Shown piece by piece: positions 25,460 to 38,106 of a stretch of DNA of 64,000 nucleotides; the stretch's first letter is position 1; every line of letters starts with the position of its first letter. Source of the DNA: Tragulus kanchil (taxonomy: Eukaryota; Chordata; Mammalia; Artiodactyla; Tragulidae); assembly GCA_022376925.1 (NCBI GenBank), contig JAIOJX010000005.1:92353001-92417000 (forward strand). Reading direction: 5' to 3'. A program made the translations under genes and the position numbers. The notes beneath the pieces are model-generated. The model searched no databases. It was not told the origin of the DNA and worked only from the letters and a program-made list of their open reading frames with translations.

Positions 25460-28400
25460 AACAGTGAACTAAAATGGACTGGAATGGGCGAATTTAATTC
25501 AGGTGACCATCATACCTACCACCATGTGCAAGAATCCCATAGAAGAAATGGAGTAGTCCTCATAGTCAGCAAGAGAGTTCACAATGCAGTACTTGGGTAC
25601 AGTCTCAAAAATGACAGAATGATCTTCATTTGTTTCCAAGGTAAACCATCAACATCGCAGTAATCCAAATATTTGCCCCAACCACAGATGCCAAAGAAGC
25701 TAAAGTTGACCAGTTCTACGAAGACCTACAATATCTTCCAGAACTGACACCAAAAAAAAGATGTCCTTTTCATTACTGGGGATTGGAATGCAAAAGAAGT
25801 AAGTCAAGAGATACTGGAAATAACAGGCAAGTTTGGCCCTGGAGTACAAAATGGAGCAGGGAGAAGGCTAACAGTTCTGTCAAGAGAATACACTGGTCAT
25901 AGCAAACACCTTCTACTGACAACCCAAGAGATGACTCTACACATGGACATCACCAGATGGTCAACACTAGGCTCAGCCAAAGATGGAGAAGCGCTACACA
26001 GTTTGCAAAAACAAGACCTGGAGCTGACTGTGACTCATACCATGAACTCCTTATTGCAAAATTCAGGCTTCAGTTGAAGAATGTAGGGAAAACCACTAAA
26101 ATATTCAGGCATGACCTAAATCACATCCCTTCTGATAAAACACTGCAAATGATGATTGGATTCAAGGAACTGTATCTGGTAGACAGAGTGCCTACAGAAC
26201 TATGGACAGAGGTTTTAACATTGTACAGGAGGCAGTGACCAAAACCATCTGAAAGGAAAACAAAATGCAAGAAGGCAAAGTGGTTGTCTGAGTAGGCTTT
26301 ACAAATAGCTGAGGAAAGAAGAAAAGCAAAAGACAAGAGATAAAGGGAAAGATACACCTAAATGAGTGCAGAGTTCCAAAGAATAGCAAGTAGAGATAAA
26401 AAGGCCTTCTTACATGAACAATGAAAAGTAACAGAGGAAAAGAATAGACTGGGGAAGACTACAGATCTCTTCCAGAAAACTAGAGCTATCAAGAGAACAT
26501 TTCACTCAAGAATGGGCATGATAAAGGAGAGAAATGGTAAGGACCTACCAGAAGAGACTAAGAAGAGGTGGCAAGAATACGCAAAAAAACTATACAAAAA
26601 AGGTCTTAGTGACTGGAATGACCAGGATGGAGTGGTCACTCATCTAGAGCCAGACATCCTGGAGTCTCAAGTCAAGTGAGCCTTTGGAAGCATCACTACA
26701 AACAAAGCTAGTAGAGGTGACAGAATTCTAGCTGAGCTATTTAAAATCCTAAACAATGGTACTGTTAATGTGCTGTTCTCAACATATCAGCAACTCTGGA
26801 GAACACCAGTGGCCACAGGACTGGAAAAGGTCAGTTTTTATTCCACTCCCAAAGAAGGATAATGCCAATGAATGTTCAAGCTACTGTACAATTGCACTTA
26901 CTTTGCATGCTAGCAAGGTAATGCTCAAAATCCTCCTAGCTAGGCTTCAGTAGTACATGAACTGAGAAATTCAAGATGTACAAGCTGGATTTAGAAAAGG
27001 CAGAGGAACTAGAGACCAAATTGCCAACAGTCACTGGATCATGGAGAAAGCAAGGGAGTTCCAGAAAAACATCTACTTCTGCTTCATTGGCTATGCCAAA
27101 GCCTTGACTGTGTGGATCACAGCAAACTGTGGAAAATTCTTAAAGAGATGGCAATACCAGACCACCTTACCTGCCTCCTGAGAAAACTGTATGAAGGTCG
27201 AGAAGCAACAGTTAGACTAGACATGAAACAACAGACCGGTTCCAAATTGGGAAAGGAGTACGTCAAGAATGTAGATTGTCACCTGTCTTATTATACATCT
27301 TTAAATGTAAGGAAGATTTAACATTGTACAGGAGGCAGTGACCAAAACCATCTGAAAGGAAAACAAAATGCAAGAAGGCAAAGTGGTTGTCTGAGTAGGC
27401 TTTACAAATAGCTGAGGAAAGAAGAAAAGCAAAAGACAAGAGATAAAGGGAAAGATACACCTAAATGAGTGCAGAGTTCCAAAGAATAGCAAGTAGAGAT
27501 AAAAAGGCCTTCTTACATGAACAATGAAAAGTAACAGAGGAAAAGAATAGACTGGGGAAGACTACAGATCTCTTCCAGAAAACTAGAGCTATCAAGAGAA
27601 CATTTCACTCAAGAATGGGCATGATAAAGGAGAGAAATGGTAAGGACCTACCAGAAGAGACTAAGAAGAGGTGGCAAGAATACGCAAAAAAACTATACAA
27701 AAAAGGTCTTAGTGACTGGAATGACCAGGATGGAGTGGTCACTCATCTAGAGCCAGACATCCTGGAGTCTCAAGTCAAGTGAGCCTTTGGAAGCATCACT
27801 ACAAACAAAGCTAGTAGAGGTGACAGAATTCTAGCTGAGCTATTTAAAATCCTAAACAATGGTACTGTTAATGTGCTGTTCTCAACATATCAGCAACTCT
27901 GGAGAACACCAGTGGCCACAGGACTGGAAAAGGTCAGTTTTTATTCCACTCCCAAAGAAGGATAATGCCAATGAATGTTCAAGCTACTGTACAATTGCAC
28001 TTACTTTGCATGCTAGCAAGGTAATGCTCAAAATCCTCCTAGCTAGGCTTCAGTAGTACATGAACTGAGAAATTCAAGATGTACAAGCTGGATTTAGAAA
28101 AGGCAGAGGAACTAGAGACCAAATTGCCAACAGTCACTGGATCATGGAGAAAGCAAGGGAGTTCCAGAAAAACATCTACTTCTGCTTCATTGGCTATGCC
28201 AAAGCCTTGACTGTGTGGATCACAGCAAACTGTGGAAAATTCTTAAAGAGATGGCAATACCAGACCACCTTACCTGCCTCCTGAGAAAACTGTATGAAGG
28301 TCGAGAAGCAACAGTTAGACTAGACATGAAACAACAGACCGGTTCCAAATTGGGAAAGGAGTACGTCAAGAATGTAGATTGTCACCTGTCTTATTTAACT

Positions 28401-29255
28401 TCATGTAGAGTACATCTTGTGAAATGTAAGCCTGAATGATTTACAAGCTGGAATCAAGATTTATGGGAGAAATATCAACAACTTCAAATATGCAGATGAC
28501 ACCACCCTAATGGCAGAAATTGAAGAGGAATGAAAGAGGCTCTGGACGAGGGTAAAAGAGGACAGTTTTCTGAAAATGCTAGCTTGAAACTCAACATTAA
28601 AAAAAACTAAGATTCATGGCATCCAGTTTCATCACTTCATGGCAAATAGATGGGGAAAAAGTAGAAGCAGTGACAGACTTTATTTTCAAAATCACTGTGG
28701 ATGGTGACTGCAGCCATGAAATTAAAAGATGCTTGTTCCTTGGAAGAAAAGCTAGGACAAACCTAGACAGAGTGTTAAATAAGCAGAAACATCATTTTGT
28801 CAACAAAGGCCTATATAGCCAAAGCTATGGTTTTGCCAGTAGTCATGTATGGATGTGAGAGTTGGACCATAAAGAAGGCTGAGCACCAAAGACCTGATGT
28901 TTTTGAATAGTGGTGCTGGAGAAGACTAGGGAAGTCTGTTGGACAGCAAAGAGATCAAACCAGTCAATCCTAAAGGAAATCTGATGCTGAAACTGAAAGT
29001 CCAATACTTTGGCCACCTGATGTGAAAAGCTGACTCATTGGAAAAGACCCTGATGCTGGGAGAGATGAAGGCAAAAGGAGGAGGAGGCAGCAGAGGATGA
29101 GATGGTTAGATAGTATCACTGACTCAGTCAGTGGACATGAATCTGAGCAAACTGATCTCTGAGGGAGACAAAGAGGACAGAGGAGCCTGCTGTGCTGCAA
29201 TCCATGGTGTCACAAAGAGCTGGACATGACCTAGCAACTGAACAATAACAACAAA
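25460..29255 (+). mobile_element. BovB (RTE) LINE, 5'-truncated, inactive
   Basis: A non-LTR retrotransposon on the plus strand. Endonuclease-region sequence is at about 25500-26240 (GACCAGTTCTACGAAGACCT, then a GGGGATTGGAATGC segment). Reverse-transcriptase-region pieces follow: KRSVFIPLPKKDNANECSSY at about 26820 and DHSKLWKILKEMAIPDHLTC at about 27115. The end is the BovB 3' tail with AACAATAACAAC at about 29240. Many stops and frameshifts break the ORF. The element is interrupted by duplication 11, so its true length is about 2.7 kb of the usual 3.2 kb. BovB marks the genome as ruminant among artiodactyls (family knowledge). Confidence 0.92.
26216..28400. repeat. Tandem duplication 11 (period 1103 bp), inside BovB
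   Basis: Copy A 26216-27297, copy B 27319-28400, with about 20 bp of filler at the junction (TTAAATGTAAGGAAGATT). It repeats most of the BovB reverse-transcriptase segment, so the short RT fragments at 26756, 27112, 27859 and 28215 are two pairs, not four elements. Confidence 0.94.
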
Positions 29256-31257
29256 AAAGGTTGTAAAATGTCTTTACGTTGATGACATGTTTCATTGCTT
29301 GTGCTCTGTTTAAATAATATTTTACAGATACTGACTTAAGCAAATCCATCAGTAAAAGTTGAAAAAATATTTTAAAATAAAATATTCTTAGTGATATTTA
29401 CTATGATACACAACTTTTAAAAAAAAAAAAAATTTCCTTTTATCTTAACTACTTAGAGTGTTCCTATCTCCTTTTAAACCCCCTAGGCTCTTAAAACATC
29501 TGACTAAGGTCAAAGAACAGTGCTTCTTTAATCAGTCTTTTAAAATTAATGAATCCCCTATCTTAACCCTAATCCTAAATTTCAGTGCAGCTAACTTGCA
29601 GCATCAACTTTAATTATCCACTGTTAAGTGAAAGGAAAGAGGCTAAAGACAAGAGGGAGGCACAGAGCTCATTTATGTTGGAGTATAAACAGAGATCTTT
29701 TCCACCCTGGCTGTACTCCTGTCTGCCTCTCAGCACCATCCTCCTGCCAGTGATGGGCGACCTCACCCAGGACTAACAGGAAGACTTTAGGCTGCTAACG
29801 GCAGTACACATGGAATAAAAGAGTGGACCCTGCTTTCTAATTTAGACTTGGCTGACCCCATGACTGGTCTCTTCAAATCTGAGGCTCTTGACAACACAGC
29901 CCGCTTGATTGGTGGTAACAACTGACTGTTACTGAGTGTTTACTACACTCATTTGAATTGCCTTTCTCCAAGTATTCTTCAAATAGTCCAAGATACGTGT
30001 TTCAGGATTCAAGATTTGTCAGAAACCCTGAAAAAAAAGGCATTAGAGGCATATCTTATGATTACTCTGTCAATTCTTGTCTGTTTGCCTGTCTATACAG
30101 GCACATGGTTGCTGTTAGAGACACAGCCTCTTGACTAATGCTGAGTCTAATCATACTTCCTTCAAAAAATTTTGGAAAAAAACAAAAGGAGGAGGAGGCA
30201 GCAGAGGATGAGATGGTTAGATAGTATCACTGACTCAGTCAGTGGACATGAATCTGAGCAAACTGATCTCTGAGGGAGACAAAGAGGACAGAGGAGCCTG
30301 CTGTGCTGCAATCCATGGTGTCACAAAGAGCTGGACATGACCTAGCAACTGAACAATAACAACAAAAAAGGTTGTAAAATGTCTTTACGTTGATGACATG
30401 TTTCATTGCTTGTGCTCTGTTTAAATAATATTTTACAGATACTGACTTAAGCAAATACATAAAAAAAAGTTGAAAAAATATTTTAAAATAAAATATTCTT
30501 AGTGATATTTACTATGATACACAACTTTTAAAAAAAAAAAAAATTTCCTTTTATCTTAACTACTTAGAGTGTTCCTATCTCCTTTTAAACCCCCTAGGCT
30601 CTTAAAACATCTGACTAAGGTCAAAGAACAGTGCTTCTTTAATCAGTCTTTTAAAATTAATGAATCCCCTATCTTAACCCTAATCCTAAATTTCAGTGCA
30701 GCTAACTTGCAGCATCAACTTTAATTATCCACTGTTAAGTGAAAGGAAAGAGGCTAAAGACAAGAGGGAGGCACAGAGCTCATTTATGTTGGAGTATAAA
30801 CAGAGATCTTTTCCACCCTGGCTGTACTCCTGTCTGCCTCTCAGCACCATCCTCCTGCCAGTGATGGGCGACCTCACCCAGGACTAACAGGAAGACTTTA
30901 GGCTGCTAACGGCAGTACACATGGAATAAAAGAGTGGACCCTGCTTTCTAATTTAGACTTGGCTGACCCCATGACTGGTCTCTTCAAATCTGAGGCTCTT
31001 GACAACACAGCCCGCTTGATTGGTGGTAACAACTGACTGTTACTGAGTGTTTACTACACTCATTTGAATTGCCTTTCTCCAAGTATTCTTCAAATAGTCC
31101 AAGATACGTGTTTCAGGATTCAAGATTTGTCAGAAACCCTGAAAAAAAAGGCATTAGAGGCATATCTTATGATTACTCTGTCAATTCTTGTCTGTTTGCC
31201 TGTCTATACAGGCACATGGTTGCTGTTAGAGACACAGCCTCTTGACTAATGCTGAGT
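29072..31257. repeat. Tandem duplication 12 (period 1111 bp)
   Basis: Copy A 29072-30170, copy B 30183-31257. It begins inside the last 180 bp of BovB, so a second BovB tail appears at 30184-30365 without the rest of the element. Small differences at AAATCCATCAGTAAAAG versus AAATACATAAAAAAAAG. Confidence 0.94.
30184..30366 (+). mobile_element. BovB 3' tail, duplicate fragment
   Basis: The terminal 180 bp of BovB again. It starts abruptly and its flanks are those of the first tail, so it belongs to duplication 12 and is not a separate insertion. Confidence 0.85.
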
Positions 31258-33256
31258 CTTAATCATACTCCTTCAAAGCCTATGCTTTAAACTTTTTCTG
31301 TTTATGTCATGTAGCTTTATCTTGTCAATTTGAAAAGTCCGGCTGCTCACCTTTCACCTAGCTAAAGGTCACCAGGCAGACTTTGTTCTGTTGTCCAAGA
31401 CAGAATTAATTTGATCACATTCTGCTCAATTCCTTTACATTCCTGCCTTTCCCTCATCATCCTGATTTTTGTGTGCATATGAGTTATTCGTATATTCATT
31501 CCACATTTACTGCACACCTACCAGTGCTGACACTGTTTGACATTTGGGAAGAAATAACAAATTAAGAAATAAGGCACAGCCTCCTGTTGGTGGGATTGTA
31601 AACTGGCAAAAGCACTTTGGAAAACAGTATGGAGGTTCCTCAAGAAATGAAACAGAACTGCCATATCCAGCAATTTCACTTCTGGCCATTTACCCAAAGA
31701 AAACAAAAACACTCATTCAAAAGGATATACGCATCCCTCTGTTCACTACAGCATGGTTTACAATAGTCCATGAAAGCAGCCTAAGTGTCCACCAACAGAT
31801 GAATGGATAAAGAAAAGGTGTATATACAATGGAATGTTACTCAGGCATAAAAGTAAACAAAATCCTGCCATGTGCAACAACTTGGATGGATCTAGAGGGT
31901 ATTGTTAAGTGAAATAAGTTAGAAAAAGAAAAATACTGTATGATCTCACTTATATGTGGAATCTTAAAAAAAAAACAAAAAGTGAAAAGAGACCCACAGA
32001 CACAGAGAATGAATGGATGGCTGCCAGAGGCAAGGTGGGGACGTGAGACAGAGGAAGGGGATTAAAAGGTACAAACCTCCCATTATAAAATAAATAAGCC
32101 ACAGGAATGTAACATCCCACTAAGGAATATGGTCAATGACTGAATTGCATTTTCGAAACCTCTGAAAAACAGGCATTAAGAGGCATCTTTTCCTTTTAAG
32201 TATTCTTCAAATAGTCCAAGATACGTGTTTCAGGATTCAAGATTTGTCAGAAACCCTGAAAAAAAAGGCATTAGAGGCATATCTTATGATTACTCTGTCA
32301 ATTCTTGTCTGTTTGCCTGTCTATACAGGCACATGGTTGCTGTTAGAGACACAGCCTCTTGACTAATGCTGAGTCTTAATCATACTCCTTCAAAGCCTAT
32401 GCTTTAAACTTTTTCTGTTTATGTCATGTAGCTTTATCTTGTCAATTTGAAAAGTCCGGCTGCTCACCTTTCACCTAGCTAAAGGTCACCAGGCAGACTT
32501 TGTTCTGTTGTCCAAGACAGAATTAATTTGATCACATTCTGCTCAATTCCTTTACATTCCTGCCTTTCCCTCATCATCCTGATTTTTGTGTGCATATGAG
32601 TTATTCGTATATTCATTCCACATTTACTGCACACCTACCAGTGCTGACACTGTTTGACATTTGGGAAGAAATAACAAATTAAGAAATAAGGCACAGCCTC
32701 CTGTTGGTGGGATTGTAAACTGGCAAAAGCACTTTGGAAAACAGTATGGAGGTTCCTCAAGAAATGAAACAGAACTGCCATATCCAGCAATTTCACTTCT
32801 GGCCATTTACCCAAAGAAAACAAAAACACTCATTCAAAAGGATATACGCATCCCTCTGTTCACTACAGCATGGTTTACAATAGTCCATGAAAGCAGCCTA
32901 AGTGTCCACCAACAGATGAATGGATAAAGAAAAGGTGTATATACAATGGAATGTTACTCAGGCATAAAAGTAAACAAAATCCTGCCATGTGCAACAACTT
33001 GGATGGATCTAGAGGGTATTGTTAAGTGAAATAAGTTAGAAAAAGAAAAATACTGTATGATCTCACTTATATGTGGAATCTTAAAAAAAAAACAAAAAGT
33101 GAAAAGAGACCCACAGACACAGAGAATGAATGGATGGCTGCCAGAGGCAAGGTGGGGACGTGAGACAGAGGAAGGGGATTAAAAGGTACAAACCTCCCAT
33201 TATAAAATAAATAAGCCACAGGAATGTAACATCCCACTAAGGAATATGGTCAATGA
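31081..33256. repeat. Tandem duplication 13 (period 1117 bp)
   Basis: Copy A 31081-32140, copy B 32198-33256. Between them lie 57 bp of filler that read like a noisy version of sequence near 31134 (CTGAAAAACAGGCATTAAGA against CTGAAAAAAAAGGCATTAGA). It overlaps duplication 12, so the sequence from about 29970 is present three times. Confidence 0.94.
31584..32140 (+). mobile_element. L1 LINE 3' end, cut duplicate
   Basis: The first 557 bp of the L1 insertion that is complete at 32701-33397. It stops at the junction of duplication 13. Its left target-site copy AAGGCACAGCCTC is at 31571-31583; there is no right one. Confidence 0.85.
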
Positions 33257-33397
33257 TACTGTAATAACTGTTCAAGAACACAGAGTTACTAGACTTACCA
33301 TCATGATCATTTCATAAGGCCTACACATAATAAAATCACTACAGTGTATACCTGAAACTAACCTAATATATGCGAACTCTATTTCATCTTAAGAAAG
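32701..33397 (+). mobile_element. L1 LINE 3' end with target-site duplication
   Basis: A 5'-truncated L1 of 697 bp, from GTTGGTGGGATTGTAAACTG through GTCCACCAACAGATGAATGG and CTTATATGTGGAATC to ACCTGAAACTAACCTAATAT. The 13-bp target-site duplication AAGGCACAGCCTC at 32688-32700 and 33398-33410 defines both borders. Non-coding; the 88-codon open frames at 31544 and 32661 run across it by chance. Confidence 0.88.
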
Positions 33398-33762
33398 AAG
33401 GCACAGCCTCAAAAGAATGTGTGGCACGTGGACACTGAATAAGTTTCCTGAGTGAATACAGTTCATGGCTTGTGGAGCTCAAATTCTACACGAAGAGACA
33501 TTTATAGAAGTAACCATACTTCAGTATGGCAAATGCTAGGATGAAAGCACATATGAAAAATGTGGTGAAAGCCAAGAACCACATGGGCAGCTCCCCTGGA
33601 AAAAAAAGAAAAAAACAAGGAAGGTTTCTCAGAGGAGGTGACACAGCAGCAAAACTCTTAAAGGCATGAAGTCCAGAGTTTCTACTTGAGCATTACCCTA
33701 AACCAAATAAACAAATACCAAGCTGATTACATCTTAAAGTACGACAAAAAGGCAAAGCTCAC

Positions 33763-33919
33763 TTGATTTGTTCTGTTTACGCTTGGGGCTTCCAATAGAA
33801 GCTGCAAATTCACTATGACTTGTGGGTCCTATTCCATTTCGGTCTCTCCAGTTATCAGATTCGCTTCCACTTCCCAGGTGCTCGCGACTGTTGGACCTCG
33901 AGATGGACATGGATGAACC
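33763..33919 (-). CDS. BICC1: BICC1 Ser-rich exon GSSMS...KRKQNKS, copy 1
   Basis: A 157-nt exon: 52 codons starting GSSMSISRSNSREHLGSGSE, through a Trp/Arg/Asp-rich stretch, to IGSPKRKQNKS, plus one base. The acceptor is TTTACAG at 33920 and the donor TCAA|GTGAGC is at 33762. It encodes the Ser-rich, basic segment directly before the SAM exons, with several possible phosphorylation sites in SRSNSREH and GSPKRK (inference). The last base A joins CG of the next exon to make Thr before EHYLSSS. The longer open frame at 33734-33994 simply runs into intron on both sides. Confidence 0.93.
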
Positions 33920-34303
33920 CTGTAAACAATCCAAGCCAGATAATGAAGTGTTTAATAAAGTGAGTTTCCTGGGGTGGAGGAAGAGAGAATCCACATTAGA
34001 TCCCTATCATTTATTGCCACTGCTGGGCACAGCAGTTACTCACAAATGTGGATTCTCAAGAAGAGGCTGTGGGACCTATCCACAGCCTCTGTTCTCCAGC
34101 CACCAAGGACACTTAGTCATACACACATGGCAAAGTGTCTTTCCTTTACTAGGAAGGAGGTGATAAGAGGGTGCCCAGAGGAGTTCCAAGAGCCCCAGTA
34201 AGCGTCACTCCTGTAAGATTTGGAGGAGTCGGGCTGAGATCTGTCTGGCAGGAGTCCGCACTGGCTGCAAGAATTAAGAGACCACAGAGTTACTAGACTT
34301 ACC

Positions 34304-34511
34304 AAACCTCCCATTATAAAATAAATAAGCCACAGGAATGTAACATCCCACTAAGGAATATGGTCAATGATACTGTAATAACTGTTCAAGAACACAGAGT
34401 TACTAGACTTACCATCATGATCATTTCATAAGGCCTACACATAATAAAATCACTACAGTGTATACCTGAAACTAACCTAATATATGCGAACTCTATTTCA
34501 TCTTAAGAAAG
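34304..34511 (+). mobile_element. L1 tail, third copy
   Basis: The last 208 bp of the L1 at 32701-33397, followed by the same target sequence. Copied by duplication 14. Confidence 0.8.
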
Positions 34512-34876
34512 AAGGCACAGCCTCAAAAGAATGTGTGGCACGTGGACACTGAATAAGTTTCCTGAGTGAATACAGTTCATGGCTTGTGGAGCTCAAATTC
34601 TACACGAAGAGACATTTATAGAAGTAACCATACTTCAGTATGGCAAATGCTAGGATGAAAGCACATATGAAAAATGTGGTGAAAGCCAAGAACCACATGG
34701 GCAGCTCCCCTGGAAAAAAAAGAAAAAAACAAGGAAGGTTTCTCAGAGGAGGTGACACAGCAGCAAAACTCTTAAAGGCATGAAGTCCAGAGTTTCTACT
34801 TGAGCATTACCCTAAACCAAATAAACAAATACCAAGCTGATTACATCTTAAAGTACGACAAAAAGGCAAAGCTCAC

Positions 34877-35033
34877 TTGATTTGTTCTGTTTACGCTTGG
34901 GGCTTCCAATAGAAGCTGCAAATTCACTATGACTTGTGGGTCCTATTCCATTTCGGTCTCTCCAGTTATCAGATTCGCTTCCACTTCCCAGGTGCTCGCG
35001 ACTGTTGGACCTCGAGATGGACATGGATGAACC
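34877..35033 (-). CDS. BICC1: BICC1 Ser-rich exon, duplicate copy 2
   Basis: An identical exon with intact acceptor and donor, 1114 bp from copy 1, embedded in duplication 14. No coding difference is visible. Inclusion of both copies would repeat 52 residues and shift frame (157 nt). Its upstream intron continues into unique sequence, whereas that of copy 1 ends in a garbled junction at about 34244-34303. Confidence 0.88.
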
Positions 35034-35329
35034 CTGTAAACAATCCAAGCCAGATAATGAAGTGTTTAATAAAGTGAGTTTCCTGGGGTGGAGGAAGAGA
35101 GAATCCACATTAGATCCCTATCATTTATTGCCACTGCTGGGCACAGCAGTTACTCACAAATGTGGATTCTCAAGAAGAGGCTGTGGGACCTATCCACAGC
35201 CTCTGTTCTCCAGCCACCAAGGACACTTAGTCATACACACATGGCAAAGTGTCTTTCCTTTACTAGGAAGGAGGTGATAAGAGGGTGCCCAGAGGAGTTC
35301 CAAGAGCCCCCAGTAAAGCGTCACTCCTG

Positions 35330-37599
35330 TAAGATTTGGAGGAGTCGGGGCTGAGATTCCTGTCTGCAGAACCACAAGGCAAGTCCTGCATCTGGCATGG
35401 CAGAGATGCTGCCCTGTATCTTACTAGGAGTATGGGGAAGCGGTGTGGCTACACCCAGTGTCTGGCAGGAACAGAGCTCACAGACTGGAAGGGTGGAGAG
35501 GAATCTGGCACTGTCTTGTGTTACTCTCATCCAGATAAGTACACAATCTCTCCAACAGAGGACAAGTACCTGGAAGTCAAAATAAATTCCCCCAAATCAA
35601 AATAAAAACAATAATTTAAAAGATCTCAAAGTGTGCACAGGACTTGCATGTATTCATTCTTCATTGATTTAATCGCTATATTGCAGGTACCATACTTCGT
35701 ACTATAGCTACAGTATTAAAGTCAACATTCTTTGATAACACAAGGTTTATGTTTCCTGGGTAGTTCCAAGAGAATCCTTTCCTATTCAGGTCACTGAACT
35801 CAATTCAGTCCCATGGCAGCATAACCACAGGGGACAGTGCCTGGCTCATTCTGGTATCACTCAGGATACCACCCCCTGGCTTCCCCTCTGCTCCTCTCTG
35901 TCCTCATGGCAGGATCTTCCTCCTCTTCTCTACAGGTCAGGCTTGATCCTCACGTTCATTATCAGCTCTGTCTACACTTTCTCCCTATGTAATCAGGAAT
36001 TGCAACCTCTTTCGAGGCTTAACAACAGCCATGACTCATATATTTACCTCCAGCTTTGAATTCTCTTGAAATTTAGCATCACAGAGTTGCCCGTCTGACA
36101 ACCTCCATTTAACTCTCTCATAGGGATTGTAAACTTGAGTGTTTGAAACCATCCCACCAGCTGCACCAACATCTACTCCTCTCCCTGAATTCCCACATCT
36201 CAGTAAGTGATGACCGTTCACCCAGGTGCTCAAGCCAGACTTCTGAGTCATACTCATTCCTCCTCCCCTCTCTACATCCAATGTGTCAGCTTTATCTCTG
36301 TCATATCTAAACAGACTACTTTCCTCCGTCTCCACAAGTGTCATCAGTAGCCTCCTTAATGGACATGCTGATTCTATCTTGCTGCCCACTCCAATAATCC
36401 ATTTTCCGTAAAGCAACTAGGTTGTATTTTTAAATGCAAGTTAGAACAAAACCATGCTCCTGAGTGTAAAGATTTGGAGGAGTCGGGGCTGAGATTCCTG
36501 TCTGCAGAACCACAAGGCAAGTCCTGCATCTGGCATGGCAGAGATGCTGCCCTGTATCTTACTAGGAGTATGGGGAAGCGGTGTGGCTACACCCAGTGTC
36601 TGGCAGGAACAGAGCTCACAGACTGGAAGGGTGGAGAGGAATCTGGCACTGTCTTGTGTTACTCTCATCCAGATAAGTACACAATCTCTCCAACAGAGGA
36701 CAAGTACCTGGAAGTCAAAATAAATTCCCCCAAATCAAAATAAAAACAATAATTTAAAAGATCTCAAAGTGTGCACAGGACTTGCATGTATTCATTCTTC
36801 ATTGATTTAATCGCTATATTGCAGGTACCATACTTCGTACTATAGCTACAGTATTAAAGTCAACATTCTTTGATAACACAAGGTTTATGTTTCCTGGGTA
36901 GTTCCAAGAGAATCCTTTCCTATTCAGGTCACTGAACTCAATTCAGTCCCATGGCAGCATAACCACAGGGGACAGTGCCTGGCTCATTCTGGTATCACTC
37001 AGGATACCACCCCCTGGCTTCCCCTCTGCTCCTCTCTGTCCTCATGGCAGGATCTTCCTCCTCTTCTCTACAGGTCAGGCTTGATCCTCACGTTCATTAT
37101 CAGCTCTGTCTACACTTTCTCCCTATGTAATCAGGAATTGCAACCTCTTTCGAGGCTTAACAACAGCCATGACTCATATATTTACCTCCAGCTTTGAATT
37201 CTCTTGAAATTTAGCATCACAGAGTTGCCCGTCTGACAACCTCCATTTAACTCTCTCATAGGGATTGTAAACTTGAGTGTTTGAAACCATCCCACCAGCT
37301 GCACCAACATCTACTCCTCTCCCTGAATTCCCACATCTCAGTAAGTGATGACCGTTCACCCAGGTGCTCAAGCCAGACTTCTGAGTCATACTCATTCCTC
37401 CTCCCCTCTCTACATCCAATGTGTCAGCTTTATCTCTGTCATATCTAAACAGACTACTTTCCTCCGTCTCCACAAGTGTCATCAGTAGCCTCCTTAATGG
37501 ACATGCTGATTCTATCTTGCTGCCCACTCCAATAATCCATTTTCCGTAAAGCAACTAGGTTGTATTTTTAAATGCAAGTTAGAACAAAACCATGCCTCT
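35330..37599. repeat. Tandem duplication 15 (period 1138 bp)
   Basis: Copy A 35330-36467, copy B 36468-37599, joined at GAGTGTAAAGATTTGG. The end of copy A lacks a CTCT unit. It repeats intron and an L2-like segment; the 126-codon minus-strand open frames at 36036 and 37174 are one chance frame twice. Confidence 0.95.
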
Positions 37600-37890
37600 C
37601 CTGAGTGTAAAAATGCCTTTCCAGTACTTTATGGGCTGAGATGCTCTGTAATTGAGTCTCTGCCTCTCTCTCCAGCCTTATCTTCAGTGCTCCACCACCC
37701 TATCCACCCTCTGCTCCACGAACTCACCAGTCTGTGCTGACTCCAGTATGCCAATACCAGCTGTTTCCCTGGTCTCAGGCTCTTTCCCTAGACCTTCACA
37801 AGGCTGGCCCTTTCTTGTCATCTAGGTCTTAACTTAACTGTCATCTGCTCACTAAGGTCAGCTAAGACCACCCAATATAAAGCAGCCTTT
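37040..37890 (+). repeat. L2 LINE-like remnant
   Basis: An old diverged segment whose order (CACCCAGGTGCTCAAGCCAG, then CTCTCTACATCCAATGTGTC, later AGGTCTTAACTTAACTGTCA and CTAAGACCACCC) follows a pattern I associate with mammalian L2/CR1 3' sequence. Its first half also lies in copy A (about 35900-36440). Family call tentative. Confidence 0.45.
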
Positions 37891-37905
37891 GTTTCACATT
37901 TATCA

Positions 37906-38106
37906 GGGACTTGTGATGGCTCAGACGGGAAAGCATCTCCCTGCAATGCAGCAGATGCAGGTTCGATCTCTGGGTCAGGAAGATCCCCTGGAGAAGGAAA
38001 TGGCAACTCACTCTAGTATTCTTGCCTGGGAAATCCTATGAACAGAGGAGCCTGCAGGGTAAGGCCTACAGTCCATGGGTTCGCAAAGAGTCAGACACTA
38101 CTGAGT
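37906..38106 (+). mobile_element. Bov-A2-type SINE
   Basis: Sense SINE: a GATGGCTCAG head, AATGCAGCAGATGCAGGTTC, GAAGATCCCCTGGAGAAGGA, AGTATTCTTGCCTGGGAAAT, ending CAAAGAGTCAGACACTACTG. This is the BovB-tailed Bov-A2 structure found only in ruminants. Confidence 0.85.

Larger units (their letters stand above)
33190..35370. repeat. Tandem duplication 14 (period 1114 bp)
   Basis: Copy A 33190-34243, filler 34244-34303, copy B 34304-35370. Contains the BICC1 Ser-rich exon. The last 100 bp of copy A are degraded (AGCCCCAGTAAGCG versus AGCCCCCAGTAAAGCG, then mixed sequence). Confidence 0.95.

Noticed and set aside
26756..28858. Reverse-transcriptase-like frames as functional genes
   Set aside because: Fragments of one BovB with internal stops and frameshifts, doubled by duplication 11.
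36036..36416. 126-codon minus-strand frame (again at 37174) as a gene
   Set aside because: It lies antisense in an old L2-like repeat, has no splice context with BICC1 and no recognisable motif.
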